Assembly (NCBI RefSeq): GCF_002086675.1
Contig: NZ_MVIF01000029.1
Location: forward strand, 1 to 52,968
DNA from: Mycobacterium persicum
GTDB taxonomy: Bacteria > Actinomycetota > Actinomycetes > Mycobacteriales > Mycobacteriaceae
Direction: 5' to 3'
Length of the DNA stretch: 52,968 bases
Shown here piece after piece: positions 51,747-52,968 of the stretch. The notes below the pieces were generated by a model. That model worked only from the letters and a program-made list of their open reading frames with translations, made no database searches and was not told where the DNA came from. Position numbers and translations under genes: made by a program. Position 1 is the first letter of the stretch. Every line of letters begins with the position of its first letter.

Positions 51747-52968
51747 TCAAGCGCCGATCATGGCTTGGCCGCAGACCCGAATTACGTTGCCGGTCACCGC
51801 ATTTGACGCCGGGCTGGCGAAATAGGCGATGGTCTCGGCCACGTCGACGGGCTGCCCGCCCTGCATCAGCGAGTTCAGCCGCCGGCCCACCTCGCGGGTG
51901 GCCAGCGGGATGGCCGCCGTCATCTGGGTTTCGATGAATCCCGGTGCGACGGCGTTGATGGTGATGCGCTTGTCGGCAAGCTCGGGCGCCAGCGCCTGGG
52001 TGATGCCGATCATTCCGGCCTTGGTGGCGCCGTAATTGGTCTGCCCGCGATTGCCCGCGATGCCGGCGATCGACGAGAGCCCGATGATTCGTCCGCCCTC
52101 TCCGATGCTGCCGTTTCCGACCAGGCCCTCGATCAACCGAAGCGGGGCAAGCAGATTGACGGCGATCACCGAGTCCCAGCGGGCGTCGTCCATATTGGCC
52201 AGCAACTTGTCGCGGGTGATACCGGCGTTGTTGACCAGGATGTCGGCCTTGCCGCCGTGGTGGTCGCGCAGGTGCTCGGTGATCTTGTCGACGGCGTCGT
52301 CGGCGGTGACGTCCAGCCACAGCGGCGTGCCGCCCACGCTGCTGGCGGTCTCGGCCAAAGCCTCCTCGGCGGACTCCACGTCGATCGCCACCACCCGGGC
52401 GCCGTCGCGGGCGAACACCTCGGCGATCGTTTTGCCGATGCCCCGGGCAGCGCCGGTGACGATGGCCACCTTGCCGTCGAGCGGACGGTCCCAGTCGGCC
52501 GGCGGCGTGGAATCGGCCGCCCCGACATGGAACACCTGACCGTCGACGTAGGCCGACTTGGCCGACAGGATGAACCGCATGGTCGATTCGAGCCCGGTGG
52601 CCGCCGGCTTGGCGTCGGGCGACAGGTACACCAGCGCGACCGTGCTGCCCCGCCGCAACTCCTTGGCCAGGGACCGGGTAAAGCCCTCCAGCGCGCGCTG
52701 GGCAATCCGTTCGTGCGTGTCGGCGATCGCCTCGGGACTGGTGCCCACCACCGCCACCCGTGCGCAGGCACCCAGATTGCGCAGCAGCGGCGTGAAGAAT
52801 TCGTGCAGTTTCTTGAGACCGGCCGGGTCGGTGATGCCGGTGGCATCGAAGACCAGCCCGCCGAACGAATCGGCCCAGCGGCCGCCGAGGTTGTTACTCA
52901 CCACGTCGTAGTCGTTGTCGAGGGCGGCGCGCAGCGGCTCGACCACCCGGCCCTCCCCCCCGATCAGC
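51747..52968 (-). CDS. fabG4: 3-oxoacyl reductase FabG4, 5' end outside window
   Basis: The last about 406 codons of a high-molecular-weight FabG (Rv0242c about 454 residues); the frame is open to the window edge ([17 protein letters not shown]), so perhaps 45-50 residues are missing. The N-terminal part is the flavodoxin-like domain of this subtype. The SDR part has [19 protein letters not shown] (NADH binding), [14 protein letters not shown], and the catalytic Ser-Tyr-Lys in [20 protein letters not shown]. It reduces 3-oxoacyl-CoA/ACP. Upstream of htdX in one operon. Confidence 0.93.
   Translation of the reverse strand, partial: LIGGEGRVVEPLRAALDNDYDVVSNNLGGRWADSFGGLVFDATGITDPAGLKKLHEFFTPLLRNLGACARVAVVGTSPEAIADTHERIAQRALEGFTRSLAKELRRGSTVALVYLSPDAKPAATGLESTMRFILSAKSAYVDGQVFHVGAADSTPPADWDRPLDGKVAIVTGAARGIGKTIAEVFARDGARVVAIDVESAEEALAETASSVGGTPLWLDVTADDAVDKITEHLRDHHGGKADILVNNAGITRDKLLANMDDARWDSVIAVNLLAPLRLIEGLVGNGSIGEGGRIIGLSSIAGIAGNRGQTNYGATKAGMIGITQALAPELADKRITINAVAPGFIETQMTAAIPLATREVGRRLNSLMQGGQPVDVAETIAYFASPASNAVTGNVIRVCGQAMIGA

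Overview
The window is about 53 kb of high-GC actinobacterial chromosome. Gene order and protein lengths follow a Mycobacterium tuberculosis block I know from memory as fadD4 (Rv0214) through fabG4 (Rv0242c). It is most likely a non-tuberculous mycobacterium: gene order is conserved, but several extra genes are present and the VapC22 and VapBC24 toxin genes expected in M. tuberculosis are missing. I see no tRNA, rRNA, insertion sequence, prophage or CRISPR array. All names and comparisons come from reading the proteins and from family knowledge; no search was run.

Layout. 1-8.5 kb is an acyl-CoA block: fadD4, a crotonase with a long N-terminal extension coupled to it, a CD225/dispanin membrane protein, fadE3, the double-hotdog hydratase Rv0216, then an unusual CoA-transferase overlapping an amidohydrolase, and a broken lipW. 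8.7-14.7 kb holds a small methyltransferase, a membrane-anchored sulfite-oxidase-like protein (Rv0218), Rv0219, lipC, a wax-ester synthase/DGAT (Rv0221) and echA1. 14.8-19.7 kb is extra relative to M. tuberculosis: a TetR regulator divergent from an ICMT-like membrane methyltransferase with paired operators, an acyl-CoA ligase coupled to a 98-residue protein, and a second TetR divergent from a crotonase with two identical palindromes between them. 19.7-28.8 kb carries the aldehyde dehydrogenase Rv0223c with a KstR-like box, the methyltransferase Rv0224c, a GT4 glycosyltransferase with a nonsense codon in its EX7E motif, the envelope genes Rv0226c/Rv0227c, the acyltransferase Rv0228 and php. 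28.9-33.9 kb is fadE4, TetR-R2lox (Rv0232-Rv0233) and gabD1.

33.9-40.4 kb is a second extra block (AlsS-type acetolactate synthase, OsmC-like protein, a PknK-type kinase/signal ATPase, a small GNAT). 40.8-50 kb is envelope biogenesis: the LMF1-like Rv0235c, a glycerophosphodiesterase directly downstream of aftD, Rv0236A, lpqI and the TetR Rv0238. The end holds a divergent CLC channel, htdX and the 3' part of fabG4, which runs off the window.

The main themes are fatty-acid/CoA chemistry (activation, dehydrogenation, hydration, reduction, wax-ester storage), mycobacterial envelope assembly (arabinan, lipomannan, muropeptide recycling) and TetR-type control with palindromic operators readable in the intergenic DNA. 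Several genes (lipW, the GT4 enzyme) look inactivated.
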